The notes under the pieces are model-generated. The model was given only the letters and a program-made list of their open reading frames with translations, had not been told where the DNA came from and made no database searches. Both the position numbers and the translations under genes were made by a program. A stretch of DNA of 64,000 nt from Siphonodentalium dalli (taxonomy: Eukaryota; Mollusca; Scaphopoda; Gadilida; Siphonodentaliidae). Below, in pieces: positions 1 to 11,951 of the stretch (position 1 is its first letter; the number at the start of each line of letters is the position of its first letter). Where the stretch lies: positions 130,651,282 through 130,715,281 of the forward strand of contig CP136062.1 in the NCBI GenBank assembly GCA_032622095.1, given 5' to 3'.

Positions 1-134
1 CAGTTGGGAACTCGTAGCTAGACAACCCTTTTCCCGAATGAAGATAAACAGCAACGCAACCTTCTGTACCTTCAAATTTAATATGTTCATAATTATAATT
101 ATGAATAGTATAACTTGCTGCATATTAGATTAAT

Positions 135-238
135 CACTCGTATCAAACAGACTAGACAGGCACTCGTATCAAACAGACAAGACAGGCACTCGTATCAAAC
201 AGACAAGACAGGCACTCGTATCAAACAGACAAGACAGG
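135..238 (+). repeat. 26-bp tandem repeat, four units
   Basis: Four consecutive 26-bp units start CACTCGTATCAAACAGAC. The first differs by one base (CTAG for CAAG). The sister copy of repeat A at 11.37 kb has only one diverged unit, so the expansion happened after the two copies separated. Confidence 0.95.
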
Positions 239-362
239 TATGACTGTCAACTACAATATTTATAAATCAGGAGTGGCTTCAGGGGGGTCAGAATTCATGG
301 TGCTGCATGCCCCCTCGGGGAAATATGCAATGGTCAGTCCGGTAGCTTCTGTGATAATATAG

Positions 363-377
363 CCCCCCCCCCCCCCC
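363..377 (+). repeat. C15 homopolymer
   Basis: Fifteen C in a row lie inside dispersed repeat A. The sister copy carries an even longer run (C18 at 11451-11468). Such tracts mutate fast and are error-prone in sequencing. Confidence 0.95.
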
Positions 378-621
378 ATGTCGGGGATCATAGCCTCTGC
401 GTTGGGGAAATCCTGAGGTCATTACCGGTATAAACATCAAGAGAAGACTGACAATGATATAAACAGAACGTCCACCATTTGGGTTATCGCACAAACCTTC
501 GTCCGAGTCAACGGTTCTGCACGTTCAGAACTTCACTCACTGTTGTCAAACATAGGCGCAATGATTGGGTTGTTAACGGACACATATTGCACGGTCTGTA
601 TGATCCATGTAAAACGCCAAA

Positions 622-3588
622 TCTATATCTATATTTGCGAATGTCTGTCTGTCTGTCAGTCTGTCTGTCTGTCTGTGTTCTATAGAAATTCACAGGGGAC
701 CATCTAGATGATGCCAGAGGGGTCTACTAGGAGTAGCTTTTTACGAGAAAGATAATGGTCGGGGTTAGAATTTTCTAAAGTGACGCCCTTGTTGTCAGGG
801 GCAGAAAAGGGGGAGGGGCAGAAAATATTTTGTCGCCGATTGCCACCAAACTTATATATAATCATCCCCATAATGTGAGGAATCTAATGGCGTTGTTTAA
901 ATATGGCAAAAGTCGCGCCGTTTGCGTCAGGGGTGCCCGGAAGGGGGGGCAGATTTTGTTTCTGTCGCCGATTGCCACGAAACTTACATATAATCATCCC
1001 CATGATATGAAGAATCCAACGGTGTGGTTTAAATATGTCAACAATGGCGTTGTTTGAGTCAGGGATGAACGGAAGGGGAGAGGGGCACCAAAATTGATAA
1101 AACTAATTTTAGCGCCTATTTCCACCAAATTGATATATATTCTTCTTCGTGATACAAGGAATCTAATTGTGCGATTTAACAACGCCAAATTGTTGGTTTG
1201 GATGAGAGATTGGGAGGGGGTGGGCACTAAATTTGATAATAAGTCGCCGATTGCCACCACACTTATACAAAAATCATCCCCATGGTATGAGGAGTCTAAT
1301 GGTGTGGCTTTTATCTGTCAAATGTGGCCTCATTCGAGTCAGGGTTGCATTGAACGGGACAGGGGCACCAAAATTGATGCACAATATTTTTAGCGCCAAT
1401 TTCCACCAAATTGATACAAGTTCTTATCCATGATACAAAAATCATCCCCATGGTATGAGGAGTCTAATGGTGTGGCTTTTATCTGTCAAATGTGGCCTCA
1501 TTCGAGTCAGGGTTGCATTGAACGGGACAGGGGCACCAAAATTGATGCACAATTGTTTTAGCGCCAATTTCCACCAAATTGATACAAGTTCTTATCCATG
1601 ATACGAGGAATCTAATCGTGATTTAAAGACGCCATAGTGGTGATGTTTGGGTGAGATGTGGAGAGGGGGTGGATTGGCACCAAATTTGATAATACAAAAT
1701 TTGTTTAGTCGCCGATTATCACCAAACTTATAAACAATCATCTCCATGATATCAGGAGTGTAATCGTGTGGTTTAAGGATGTCACAAGTGGGGCCATTCG
1801 AGTCAGTGGTGTATAGAGATGAGAGGGACACAAAACATTATATCTATATGTTTAGTGCCGATTTCCACCAGATTAATACATATTCTTCTCCGTGATATGA
1901 GGAATCTTTAGATACACCAAATTGGTGCCCTATGGGTGAGAGATATGGGGACCTTAAATTTGATACGAATTTGTATACTCGCCAATTTTCACCAATTTCA
2001 TATATATGCATCTCTAATGAGTCTTAGTGTGTGCAGCTTGAAATAGGGACGGGAGGGTCACCAAAACTGATACATATATTTTTAGTACCAATTACCATCA
2101 AATTCAGACACGTTCTTCTCAAATGATACAAGAAATAAAATCGTGCTGTCTGTCTGTCTTTTTGTCTGTCTGTGTGCGTTCTATATATAACTTCACGCAG
2201 TACAATCGAGATGGCACCAAGGCGTTCTAAGAGGAATAACTTTTTACAAGGATAATAATGGTGCGGGTTAAAATTTTCTAAAATGACGCTGTTGGTGGGA
2301 GGGGGAAATTAAAAAATATGGTGAAATAGTTTTGTCGCTGATTTCCACCAAACGAATACATAATCACCTTCGCAATATGGCGTTGTTCGAGTCAGCGTTG
2401 CATCAACAATTGATTTAACAAACCAAATTCCACCAAATTCATACACGTTTTTCTCTAATGATATACCATGAATTAAGTCACATTTGGTGTCGTTTGCGTT
2501 ACGGATGGCGAGCGGATATGCACTATCATTGATAAGATTGCTATTCGCCAATATCCACAAAAAGTTATATACAGTCACCAGGCCATCTCCATATCATTTT
2601 AAGTAGTTGGGCGTTTACATTTCACAATCCCGACATATGGTGACCCACATAAGTCACTTGAACAATTATATTTTCTTAACAGTCATATTTATATGGGAAT
2701 GGCAATCAAGGCATTCATACAATAAGCTAGCAAAAAGAGATAACTAGAAGAAGCATTAAACGTATATTTATCATTCTATAGAAGAGATACATATATTCGT
2801 GCAAACTGAGAGACCTCGAACCGTCAAAGGATTGCATATATATATAATAACAAAACTTAGTCTGTTCCATTCAATACAGTTTCCACAAAAAGTTACAATT
2901 TGTCAAGAGATATGGAAGGCCTGTTCAAAAATAGTGGTCACAGTGTGCAGTCAGATATAGTTTCTTCTGATATACAAGAAAATTCAGTTAGGAGCACAAG
3001 ACTTTTCAGGATCCTATCAATACTGACATCTGACAAGGGTTTTAGAACAGACTCATCGACTGACATAAACAACTCAAAATCTCGTCCTATGCATGGCACA
3101 TGTAGCTGATATATGTGCGAAGCAACATTTCGTTTAAACTAAGAATATTTAGCCAATATATAGCACCATGAACGGAGGAGCACCTGGAAATTTCTTTGAA
3201 ACATCTGTATCTTCATGGAGATATGACAGCCAGGTGTTCTCGAGATCTTAGTCCAACCCACTAGATTGATTGATACATCTCATTATGTAAAACCCAATTA
3301 TCATCTTTTATCGAACTAATGTGTTTATGATGTTCATGTATCATATTATAACGTCTAATGTATACGCAGTTGTAAATAAATAAATACTTCATTATTGGTG
3401 GAACGGATTAATCGCGATAAACAGAATGACAATTGACAAGGTGAGCCACTACTTATATTCCATGACTGTAATAATCATGTTTTGTGATGCTATTTGAATA
3501 TACAATTTATGAGAACAAGAGCATTATCTATTCCCAACAAATATCCACAGCATACATTAACCTGGGCAACGCCGGGTAACCCTGCTAG
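622..3588 (+). mobile_element. Non-autonomous Helitron, copy 1, with exact ends
   Basis: The left end is TCTATATCTATATTTGCG, preceded by A; two other copies (48977, and 23364 on the minus strand) start the same way, also after A. The right end is GGTAACCCTGCTAG followed by T, shared with the minus-strand copy ending at 21490. Repeat A is cut exactly here: the other repeat-A copy reads CCAAATACACGATATT at 11.79 kb, so joining 621 to 3589 gives the uninterrupted site. A 5' TC, a 3' CTAG, insertion between A and T and no target duplication are the marks of Helitrons. Inside are a TGTC microsatellite (about 641-677) and a degenerate array of roughly 130-bp units (about 780-2580), then about 1 kb of sequence that copy 2 lacks. 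No replicase-helicase is present, so it must have moved in trans. The usual strong 3' hairpin is not obvious. Confidence 0.9.
780..2580 (+). repeat. Degenerate tandem core of Helitron copy 1
   Basis: Diverged units of about 120-140 bp each carry the blocks CGCCGATTGCCACCAAACTT, ATCATCCCCATRATATGAGG, a GTCAGGG block, and GGGGCACCAAAATTGAT. A TGTC microsatellite lies before the array and a second TGTC-rich stretch interrupts it near 2140-2175. The open frames in the array are shadows of the repeat: the phase changes between units. The layout resembles the bivalve pearl-type elements. Confidence 0.85.
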
Positions 3589-5100
3589 TACACGATATTT
3601 ACAGAGATTACATGCATGTGTTTATACACCCAGAACACACACTCGACAGCTGCTGTATGCAGTCCTGAGTCTGGAGTATTTGGGGGTGATATATATTACC
3701 AACAGCAAGTGTTAACTATGTGTTGCCAAAAATAATGTCTTCATTGAATGCACGACGGTGTGACATACAATGTTTGAGCGCTATGTTTAGCACTGTGACG
3801 AATCGATCACGGTAAAGGCATTCCAACACTCGTCTGGGAGGATACATCTCTTTCCTGGTGATGTTGTGATTGGGTGAGACTGACGTAATTATGCTGGTGG
3901 TAATAGAAATCCCCCCAAATACTCGCGACTCGGTACTGCATAGCTGTGGAGTCTGTGTTTTAACCAGAACTGGATCATGATGAGTATGACATATATAAAC
4001 AAGAAAACCATAGTCAGAAATGGTAACGCCCCGAAGATCATATTATTAGCCATAAATATAAATTATAATATAAAATATATTGGTTACATGAATGCACTGC
4101 CTCAGAATTCCATTAAAACAACTAATCCTTCAAATTATTACAAAAAACTACGGCTTATTACTGCAGGTTTTTCATTGACCAAACCAGAAAGCTTCTAAAT
4201 GCGGATCAAAAATTGTGTTCCCGCCATAAAATCTTCAAGTGTGCATGGCCCAGCCATTGCTCATACCTAATCATCGAACGCAATTAACGCGGTCATAATA
4301 GTTACATACTGCAACTATAAGACATCCAGCGAATACACACCCCACGAAAACCCGAAATGTGGTGTCCTGCGAGATATCCCATCGCTATAGCTCAATTTGA
4401 CACGACCAGATTAGCCTTTCTACAATATCCTAAAACAATAAAGCTTCTCAAATCATCGGCATAGTCATAGAACTTTCACGAACTTGGACATTCCAACTAC
4501 AGCTTTTACCGGACTCGGGGTCGCAGTACAACTTTAACGCGTCCCAAAATAACCGGAAAAACCAATTATCTACTTATAAAATGCCCATAGGACCACAGAT
4601 TTCTAAAATTTGTAGAACAGTATACACCGGTGGCGTTAATAAATACATAAATGCATTCACATAACAAATATAGTTCAGCTTTTCCCCTACAGTTTTATCA
4701 AGTTTCATGTTTCCGTTAACGGAAGAACAGTCGAACTATGTTGCAAACAGTGTTAATTATCTTAATACATGTATGATCATTTCTAAAAATCAGTGCAAAT
4801 TCACCTGCGTCATTCAAACTAATGAATTCATTGTCGTCTTTCTCAATTTCGCAAAAATAACTTATAACTTTAGTCTTCGTATGCGCTACAAATGCAGTTC
4901 ACACGACACACTGTTTGTCGATATGATTTATTATCTGATCCAATTGTCAGTAATTTGTCACACATGAAACATAGTCGATTTTCTAACGATTTTAATGGTT
5001 GCCTATGCCTCCTTTTTTCTATTGCCAAGATGTGTTTGCTAACGCGCAATCTTGATAACATTTCGCGAGCTTCGTGTGATCTATATAATTATGTAGTGTA
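3589..5100. other. Right part of repeat A, then sequence without a recognisable gene
   Basis: Bases from 3589 to about 3630 continue repeat A (TACACGATATTTACAGAG, as at 11793). The rest holds only short open frames of 60-86 codons (for example 3977-4198 and 4707-4967) with AT-driven composition and no motif I recognise. Confidence 0.5.
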
Positions 5101-5940
5101 TCTATACCAATAAAACTCAATTTGGTTTGTTTGTTTGTTTGTGTTTGTCCGATTATAGACGAACAAACGGCTGGATCATCGGAGCTGAAAATTTATAAAT
5201 AGGAGTGATTTGACCCGGGGAGCGTTATTAGAGAGTAGGCCCAGTTGCCCTCAGATGTTTTAAAAGGGCGCTAATAATTACGTTATATATTTTTGGCTAG
5301 AGGCGACGAAACGATTGCATCGTCGGAGCTGAAAGTTGGTATATATGAGTAATTTGACCCCGGAAATCTTATTAGATATGTCCCGTTGACCTCATATGTC
5401 TTAAAATGGCACTAATAATTAATCTAACTTATTAATTAATTATATACCCAAAATGTGTGCAATCTGGTGGGTGAAAATTGAACACGGGGATAAATTGAAC
5501 CGTAGCGTGTCATGAGATAGATGTCGTTGACCTCAGACGACTTAGGCAAATGTGAGCAATAAAGAGCGTTCCTTATCAGCTTAGAAGATATGTAGGAAAA
5601 TTGATGCAGATGGGTCACCTGACCATGGGATTAAGCTCAGTTGATTTCAGATGAATTAAAGGGGGACTAATACATCATATGATCAATGCAGAGCGTTTAT
5701 TATCAGCACAGGCGATAAGTGGGAACATTGGTGCACAAAAGTACGACGGCACAGGGACTGTCACGGGATAGTTGCTGTTGACCTCAAATGACTTAAAGAG
5801 GCACTAATAATTAGAAATAAAGAGCGCTTATTATCAACTTAAAAGATAGATGTAACTTTATCCGGAGAGTCATGCAAGAGGTGCTGTTTATCCCAGATGA
5901 CTAATAATTATTTAAAATGACTTGAATTGCCACTAATAAA
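5101..5940 (+). mobile_element. Second Helitron-like tandem element, copy 1
   Basis: The element begins TCTATACCAATAAAACTCAA after an A. The copy at 26771 begins TCTATACAAATAAAACTCAA, also after an A. A short TTTG microsatellite follows, then diverged units carrying CGGAGCTGAAA, a TTTGACCC block, CCGTTGACCTCAGATG, TTAAAATGGCACTAATAATT and an AAAGAGCGTT motif. The start and layout parallel the 622-3588 Helitron, but I could not define the 3' end, so Helitron membership is inference. No protein is encoded. Confidence 0.6.
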
Positions 5941-6904
5941 TTACGCATTCTTTACCCCAGCTAGAGTTCGATATAGGCTCAAATATATGTTCTTTCTTGA
6001 CTGTTCTGTAAGTTCGTAGTTTGTTTTTCCGCTTGATTTGTCATCAAATATATCGTGTTTTACCTTAATCCAACCAACTATCATGGTAACCGTATTTTGT
6101 AAACGCAGCTGTATGCAAATGAAATAGATTGTTATTCTAGTCAAATACGTATATAATCATCTTCTGCTAACTCGTAGTCGTCGGAAGAATACTACTTATT
6201 TAAAATTAATTTGGGTTCAACTTTATCAGAGCACAGAGTCAAAGTGATCGAAACTATGTCAATTTCTGTTATACGGCCGCCGGGTTCTTTGGTGTTCACA
6301 CACATCAAATACTTTGGATATCATCTAAGTTAATGGAACAGTTTTTTTTAGGAAGAACAAAGGTTATTCCACTCTCCCACATCGTATGAAGTATGCATCG
6401 AGTTAATAGCAAGATTCTCTGTAACATCATAACGTGTTATTTTGACATGACCCCTAATTAAACTGGACAGTTCACAGATTTCCCCTTTTATCTACACTTC
6501 GAAGTTTTCTGTCGGTGGGTCAGATTGGGTAACTGATGGGTTCAGAAAGGTGTACATGTGAGCTTTGACTTGTTTTACTTTAGCATTACTACAGGGAATC
6601 GTTTGGAGTGAAGTCATATGAGTTGGTTGATGGAAGGCTATGGAAATACGCTCTAAGAAAACAGCTCCAATGTTGGTTCCCCGGTGAACCAAATACTAAA
6701 ATAGAACCAAACAGTCTGGTTCCACACTGCTTTGGTTCCAAAACATGTTTGGTTCTTCGTGAATAACCAACTCATGTATGTTTTGTTCTGCATTTGGTTC
6801 TTTATTGCCGTTCTTCGTTTGGTTCCTCTATCTGTGTGTACGTGTAGCGTATTGACGCAATGGACGTTTGAAGCCACCCATATAGCTATCATCGTGTCGT
6901 TATT
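5941..6904. other. Non-coding stretch with scattered TTGGTTC repeats
   Basis: No gene is recognised. Between about 6670 and 6840 the heptamer TTGGTTC and close forms occur repeatedly, with GAACCAAA on the other strand. This gives short self-complementary patches but no clear unit length. Confidence 0.4.
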
Positions 6905-7057
6905 TAAGAAATAACTCTTGTTTCGATTAAGGTTATGCAGTTATAACCGAAAAGTTTGAAGATAAATTCTATAACGCGTAGCGCAATTATAGTAAATTTA
7001 TCTTCAAACTGTTCTGTTATAACTCATAGCTTTAATCGAAACAAGAGTTATTTCTTA
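6905..7057. mobile_element. Foldback MITE, 153 bp
   Basis: Two arms of about 65 bp are near-perfect inverted copies: the left starts TAAGAAATAACTCTTGTTTC and the right ends with its complement. The arms meet at a loop of about 25 bp, so the whole element is one long hairpin. No clear target duplication is visible. Typical of a miniature inverted-repeat element; no protein. Confidence 0.8.
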
Positions 7058-7780
7058 TAACTTAATGCGTCATTTCACAAGAGAACAACCAAAAATAGAA
7101 GTTGTAAGTATAACGAGCGTACAACATTGAGACTATTTCCGACGAAAAAGACACGTAAAGTTGAAAGAGACACCTTTCACCCAAATCTTCGTCGCGTCGG
7201 TTATTCTGCGTTTTTGATTGGCTTGTCGCAACTGATCACGCATCGCGTGGTACCGACCAGCTGTAGTTGCACGTGCGATTGACATTCGACCTCGGTGGCA
7301 CAAACCCTTGTTGGTTTTAAATTCCGTGTTTCATTTCTTTGCAAGTGTTCGATCTTGTTGAATTGTCTGGTTACTTGTACACTGAATATTAGCATCTAGT
7401 ACCAGTATTGTCAATACAGTCATACTCGAAGGAATATGATGCCGAAATTTCATGTTAAATGGTAGGAAGTATCGATCATTTCCCATGTACATTTTTAGGC
7501 ACGTGGTATAGGCGTGGTCACTCGGCGCTGCTGTCATTTTTGTAGCGGGGAAAGTAGTCAAGAAATTTAGGTTATTGAAAATAACCTATAACTGGCTAAG
7601 TTTGTGTCAGCCAATTGATTTACAGTATTCCGTGGATTGACGCGTTATGATTAAATTATTACAGTTTCAAATATGAATCGACTCTAGATTGTGTAGCGTC
7701 AGTTATCGAAAAGCCGTTAAGTTTTTAATCAGTCAATCTTTTTCACTGCCAAAATTTGGTTTGATGTGGTTTATTGTAGC
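7058..7780. other. No recognisable feature
   Basis: Two overlapping minus-strand frames of 64 and 76 codons (7201-7395 and 7331-7561) show no family motif or clear coding character. I see nothing else. Confidence 0.4.
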
Positions 7781-7789
7781 TGATCGTAA

Positions 7790-8740
7790 TTTCAAAAGTG
7801 TAGTGACTTAGCGTTTTTTTTGGAACGGACTGGCCAAAAGTGCCATTTTTTTTTATATTTTGTCAAGTTATGTGTGTTCTTTCAGAAAGTGAACTAGAAA
7901 CAGGTTTCTGATCAATATAAACCCTTGTTTCCAGTAAAGGATTCAATAAATCTTTGGTTAAATCTTATAAAGTGAGTTTGTCGATCGTAATTCGTCATGT
8001 ATTATAATGTAACAATCTCATTGTCAGTATACTGTTGAAATTAACAATTGTATGCCTAATAACAATTTATTTGATCATTTCAAATATGTTCAACCAATAG
8101 AATGGCAATATGCAATAATATACAATATGCGGTCTTCAAAGTTTCGAAAATGAACATCGAATATATATATACAACACATATAAGGGTATATATATACATG
8201 TAATGTTTTGGTGAAATAAAATAAAAATAAAAGAATCTTTAATACCATTAATGGATGTATTTGACCCAATATCATTGACTTATGTAATCAAGCATTCAAG
8301 AGGGGTGTATATATAGATATGCATTTCAGGTCACAACTTTAAATTGTCAACCAATAATACACATAAAGATGGCCTATCTTTGTATATACTGTGTTCTTAA
8401 ATTCATGTTTGTTATGTTATATAACTATAATGTTCACAGACTGATAATACCAGCCGATAGATAGCAACTCATAGATTGTCATGTTATAATCACCGCTGCC
8501 TGTGTTTATACGTTGAACAAATATTTAAAGCACACAATTACATCTACATAACTCTGTGTATGGTAAATCAGCGTTTGCACATTTGCATCTGTTACAAGTT
8601 TGTGATTTGCAACGACACTTAATGAGTTCTGAGCACACAGCTGCGGCTTGGCATGACAAGTGTACCACAATCCTACCTGGTAGGCAGCTCGTTTCATATG
8701 TCCCACACCACATATATACAAGAAAACTAAGATGCATGCA
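7790..8740 (-). mobile_element. Inverted 3' copy of the 15-kb transposon, with protein tail
   Basis: Read on the minus strand this matches the plus strand at about 16085-16975 and 17735-17880. The match includes the non-coding tail: GGTGATTATAACATGACAAT, a block ending ACTTTATAAGATTTAACC, and the end near GCCAGTCCGTTCC. The coding end is a decayed Cys-rich tail (about 8520-8700, two frames) reading VCSELIKCRCKSQTCNRC. Compared with the other copy it lacks about 85 bp just before the Cys-rich part, and it lacks the 760-bp segment 16976-17734. The two copies are inverted relative to each other and about 7 kb apart. Confidence 0.85.
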
Positions 8741-9474
8741 TCAGGTCAGCCATGAACTATTTAGCATAGAATAATTCAGTTCGGTTGCAGTTTCACAACG
8801 TTACAACTGACATACGATTACACCTTGAATGTGGAACTATGTAAGAGTGAATATTAATGTTCTAAATCCCATGTTTCACCTTTAGTGGTAATGGGGTCGT
8901 ACTTTATTAACACGCAAGTAGTGTAATTAAGTACGGGTAATTAGAAGTAACAAATCGTTTAGTTTCTATCGTATCGGCTAAAAGGGGTGAGCAGATTGCT
9001 GATGATGAATGCTCTCGTTAGCTGCCAATATAATGTGCATATTTGCCCCGTTACGTTTATACACTGTAGCATTGGCGGGCCAGAGTGTGTTGACATGTTA
9101 AGTGTTTGGTTCATTAATAACAGATCAGCAGGGATTTGTCGTGATAACGTATACGTGGAAATATGCTACCTAAACGGTTAAATTAACGGTTGATCTATTA
9201 CACCACCGTGTATACTCGGTTTAAATAGGTATATTATATAGGGACGTGTGCTCAATTTTGGTGCGGACCGATGATCAAAAAAAATCAGAGGTAAATGTCG
9301 GCGGGCGGGAGGGCCATTTTTTCAATAATTTTAAAAGAAATTGAACAGTTGCAGCAGCAGCAAAAAAAGGGTGTACAATTGGCAAATGATGAGGGGCGGC
9401 GTGACGTGTAACTAGGATTGAAATTAGATATGCAATTTGGAGATTATTGGATGAGGGATGTTATATTAATTATA
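8741..9474. other. No recognisable gene
   Basis: One 64-codon plus frame (8987-9181) has several cysteines but no family signature. A short CAG run occurs near 9350. Nothing else is supported. Confidence 0.4.
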
Positions 9475-9971
9475 TTAAAGGGACGAGGGGGCTTAGTTGT
9501 CGAAAATATTCATATTTGTTCCAAACACCGTAAACAGAAAAATATTAAAACGCATACATTTTGGTTCAAATATACGATCACTATCGCGTAAACATCATGC
9601 TCACATAAAGACCTACTAAATTTTACCTAAACAAGAGTCTGATTGTGTTATAGAAGGCAGCACAATGCTACTGGCTAATCACACACAAATGGTATAAACG
9701 CTCTTTATTATTTCCAAATAAGGAATTGAGCAACAAAGAACGCTCTTTATGTTTACCATCATAATATAAAGAAACACCAAGAAAGTAATTTTTTATGCTT
9801 TGTTTACATAACAATCGTCAAATTTACGACAATAACATACTGTTTATGAGATATTTCTCATTTGTATATTAACAAAGTATGTCTATATTTGAATATTATT
9901 TTCGTTTGTAGCGGTTTTGACAGGTGGAAATATGTTCACAGGATACCCACCAAGGCCTTCCGTACCTTTAA
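9475..9971. mobile_element. TTAA-flanked non-autonomous DNA transposon, copy 1
   Basis: The element proper is 9479-9967 (489 bp), flanked by TTAA on both sides (9475-9478 and 9968-9971). It aligns over its whole length with 29960-30453. The ends are diverged versions of AGGCACGTGCGGCC. TTAA target sites are typical of the piggyBac and Kolobok superfamilies; the sequence alone does not decide which. No protein is encoded. An inverted pair of AAAGAGCGTT motifs lies near 9697-9752. Confidence 0.85.
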
Positions 9972-10270
9972 GGTATACTGCAACTTTGCTTCTTGTCAAT
10001 AGCAGAATACATAATGCTATTAAGAAGTGACACAAAACACAGAACATTTTTTTTTATTATAAGTATTGAGCAGTGAGAAATATTTGAGTCGAGGAAACCA
10101 GTAACGAAAGGCGATATTAACATGATTTCTGTCAGCGAATAATTGTTTACGTTCCAATGAATATTAAAATGTACTGAAAACAAACTGCTAATGGGTGCCA
10201 GACTTTCATAAACACAAATTATGTATTAATGGTGTAACGACATATTTCGTTCTTAATTGTCTGAAAAAAT
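9972..10270. other. No recognisable feature
   Basis: AT-rich sequence. Only the end of a 71-codon minus frame (9968-10183) overlaps it, and I see no support for that as a gene. Confidence 0.4.
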
Positions 10271-10274
10271 AGGG

Positions 10275-10460
10275 GATGGGGATGTTTGGATCTCTAGTTT
10301 AACGACATTTTTCGGTCTTTAATAGTTTAATGACATTTTTCGGTCTTTATAATATCTCAAGATATAGGGGGTATTTGGATCTCTAGTTTAACGACATTTT
10401 TCGGTCTTTATAGTTTAACGACATTCTCGGTCTTTAATATTTCAAGATATAGGGGCCCTT
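10275..10460 (+). repeat. Tandem cassette with ACGACATTTTTCGGTCTTTA units
   Basis: Two copies of a roughly 105-bp cassette (TTTGGATCTCTAGTTTAACG ... TCAAGATATAGGGG) each hold two copies of a shorter unit containing GACATTTTTCGGTCTTTA. A single cassette head recurs at 11843-11884, next to repeat A copy 2. Confidence 0.85.
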
Positions 10461-11236
10461 AGGGTGGATACACACATGCATGTAATGTCTGTATGTAAAA
10501 TACATGTATTTTACATGGCCACACCAATAATTGACAAAATTAATCACCTGCGCGCGAGAGATCAATTTCACCAGTGAGTAGTTATAAGCCATTATCAAAC
10601 AAACTGCCATCAAGAAATTTCAGGCCAGTCATAAACATGTCTTCTTTCATGGATGCCGAAATGAGTAATTCTTGTCTGATATATGTTGCTGTTTTTCACT
10701 AGTTATAATTCATTTCGAAAAGTGGATTAGAGCCGGTCGATTTTATACTTGATTTGTGTCTGTCATTTCTTGGAAACAGGGTCATCCAAAACAGAAATAA
10801 AATATGCAGAATTCTTTTATAGGATGATACCGGCTTGTTCATATTTCTCTGATAATTTTGAGAGCGAGCTCATGTGATAACATTAATTCAATTGGGATTG
10901 GAAATATTCATTAGCGCCAACAAATAATGCAGGTACAGCGTTGAAATTAAAAAGAGTGACACCCCCCCCCCCCCATTTATATATATGTTTCTCAAGCCAA
11001 ATGTTGAACAAGCTCCTACCTGTCACAAGCTTGAATTATAACATTTTCTACCATAATCCATGATTGGGGGAGGGGCTGGTTCTCGAAAGCTTCCAATAAC
11101 TAAGGGAGTTAATTGAATGTATCAGCCGGGATTATCTGGGCAAGAATTACAATATAATGTTTTACATAAATATTCCATAGTTGTAAATTTTGCGTATACA
11201 TGTATAACTGTATAACACAAGAGATGAAAGGTGACG
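10461..11236. other. No gene; contains a C13 run
   Basis: C13 lies at 10972-10984. The stretch 10450-10482 is an inverted match to 11803-11835 inside repeat A copy 2. No coding signal was seen. Confidence 0.5.
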
Positions 11237-11835
11237 TAGTTGGGAACTCGTAGCTAGGCAACCCTTTCGCAGAATGAAGACAAACAGCAACACCATGCAT
11301 TCAAATTTAAAGCTGTATAATATGTTCATAATTATATGAATAGCATAAATTGCTGCATATTAGATTAATCACTCGTAGAAAACAGACACGACAGACATGA
11401 CTACGATATTTATAAAGCAGGGTGTCAGGACTCAGTGTGCTGCGTGCACACCCCCCCCCCCCCCCCCCGTCGAGGAAATATGCAATGGTGAATTCGGTAG
11501 CTTCTGGGTTAATATAGCTCCCCGTGTATGTTGGGGGTCATAGCCCCCTGCGTTGTGGAAGAGGCCATCACTGGTATTAACATCAATAGAATACTGACAA
11601 TGATTTAAACAGAACGTCAACCATTTCAGTTATCGCGCGAATAATTATTTTAAGCGGCCTGACGACTTCGTCCCAGTCAACGGCTCTTCAGCGGTTCAGA
11701 GTTTAACTCACTGTGGTCAAACACAGTCGCAATGATTGGGTTGTCAGCGGACACATATTACACGGTGTGTATGATCCATGTAAAACTCCAAATACACGAT
11801 ATTTACAGAGATTACATGCATGTGTGTATCCACCC
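11237..11835 (+). repeat. Dispersed repeat A, copy 2 (holds the empty Helitron site)
   Basis: Colinear with 1-621 plus 3589-3630. The sequence CCAAATACACGATATTTACA at about 11788 runs without interruption where copy 1 carries the Helitron. It carries C18 at 11451-11468. Confidence 0.9.
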
Positions 11836-11951
11836 TTAGTGGGTATTTGGATCTCTAGTTTAACGACATTTTTCGGTCTTTGATAGCAAAATGAAAGAAG
11901 TACATCTTTGGAAAGATGTGGTGGCCCTAAAAAGGAAAGTTGTTTGGTGAT

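Larger units (their letters stand above)
1..621 (+). repeat. Dispersed repeat A, copy 1, left part
   Basis: This segment aligns in order with 11237-11792: the GTTGGGAACTCGTAGCTAG start, the ATTAGATTAATCACTCGTA stretch, a long C run, then the CGCAATGATTGGGTTGT and GATCCATGTAAAAC blocks. It is interrupted after base 621 by a Helitron, and its right part resumes at 3589. The small open frames in it are not conserved between the copies, so I do not call a gene. The left edge may lie outside the window. Confidence 0.85.

Noticed and set aside
135-238. Four 26-bp repeats as a CRISPR
   Set aside because: Units are contiguous with no spacers between them.
641-677. TGTC microsatellite and other direct repeats as a CRISPR array
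   Set aside because: There are no regular spacers, the repeats belong to Helitrons and minisatellites, and the sequence is eukaryotic.
2900-3109. 69-codon frame inside Helitron copy 1 as a gene
   Set aside because: It is absent from copy 2 and has no motif or regulatory context.
622-3588. Replicase-helicase gene in the Helitron
   Set aside because: The open frames are short and repeat-derived; no HUH or helicase motif was seen.
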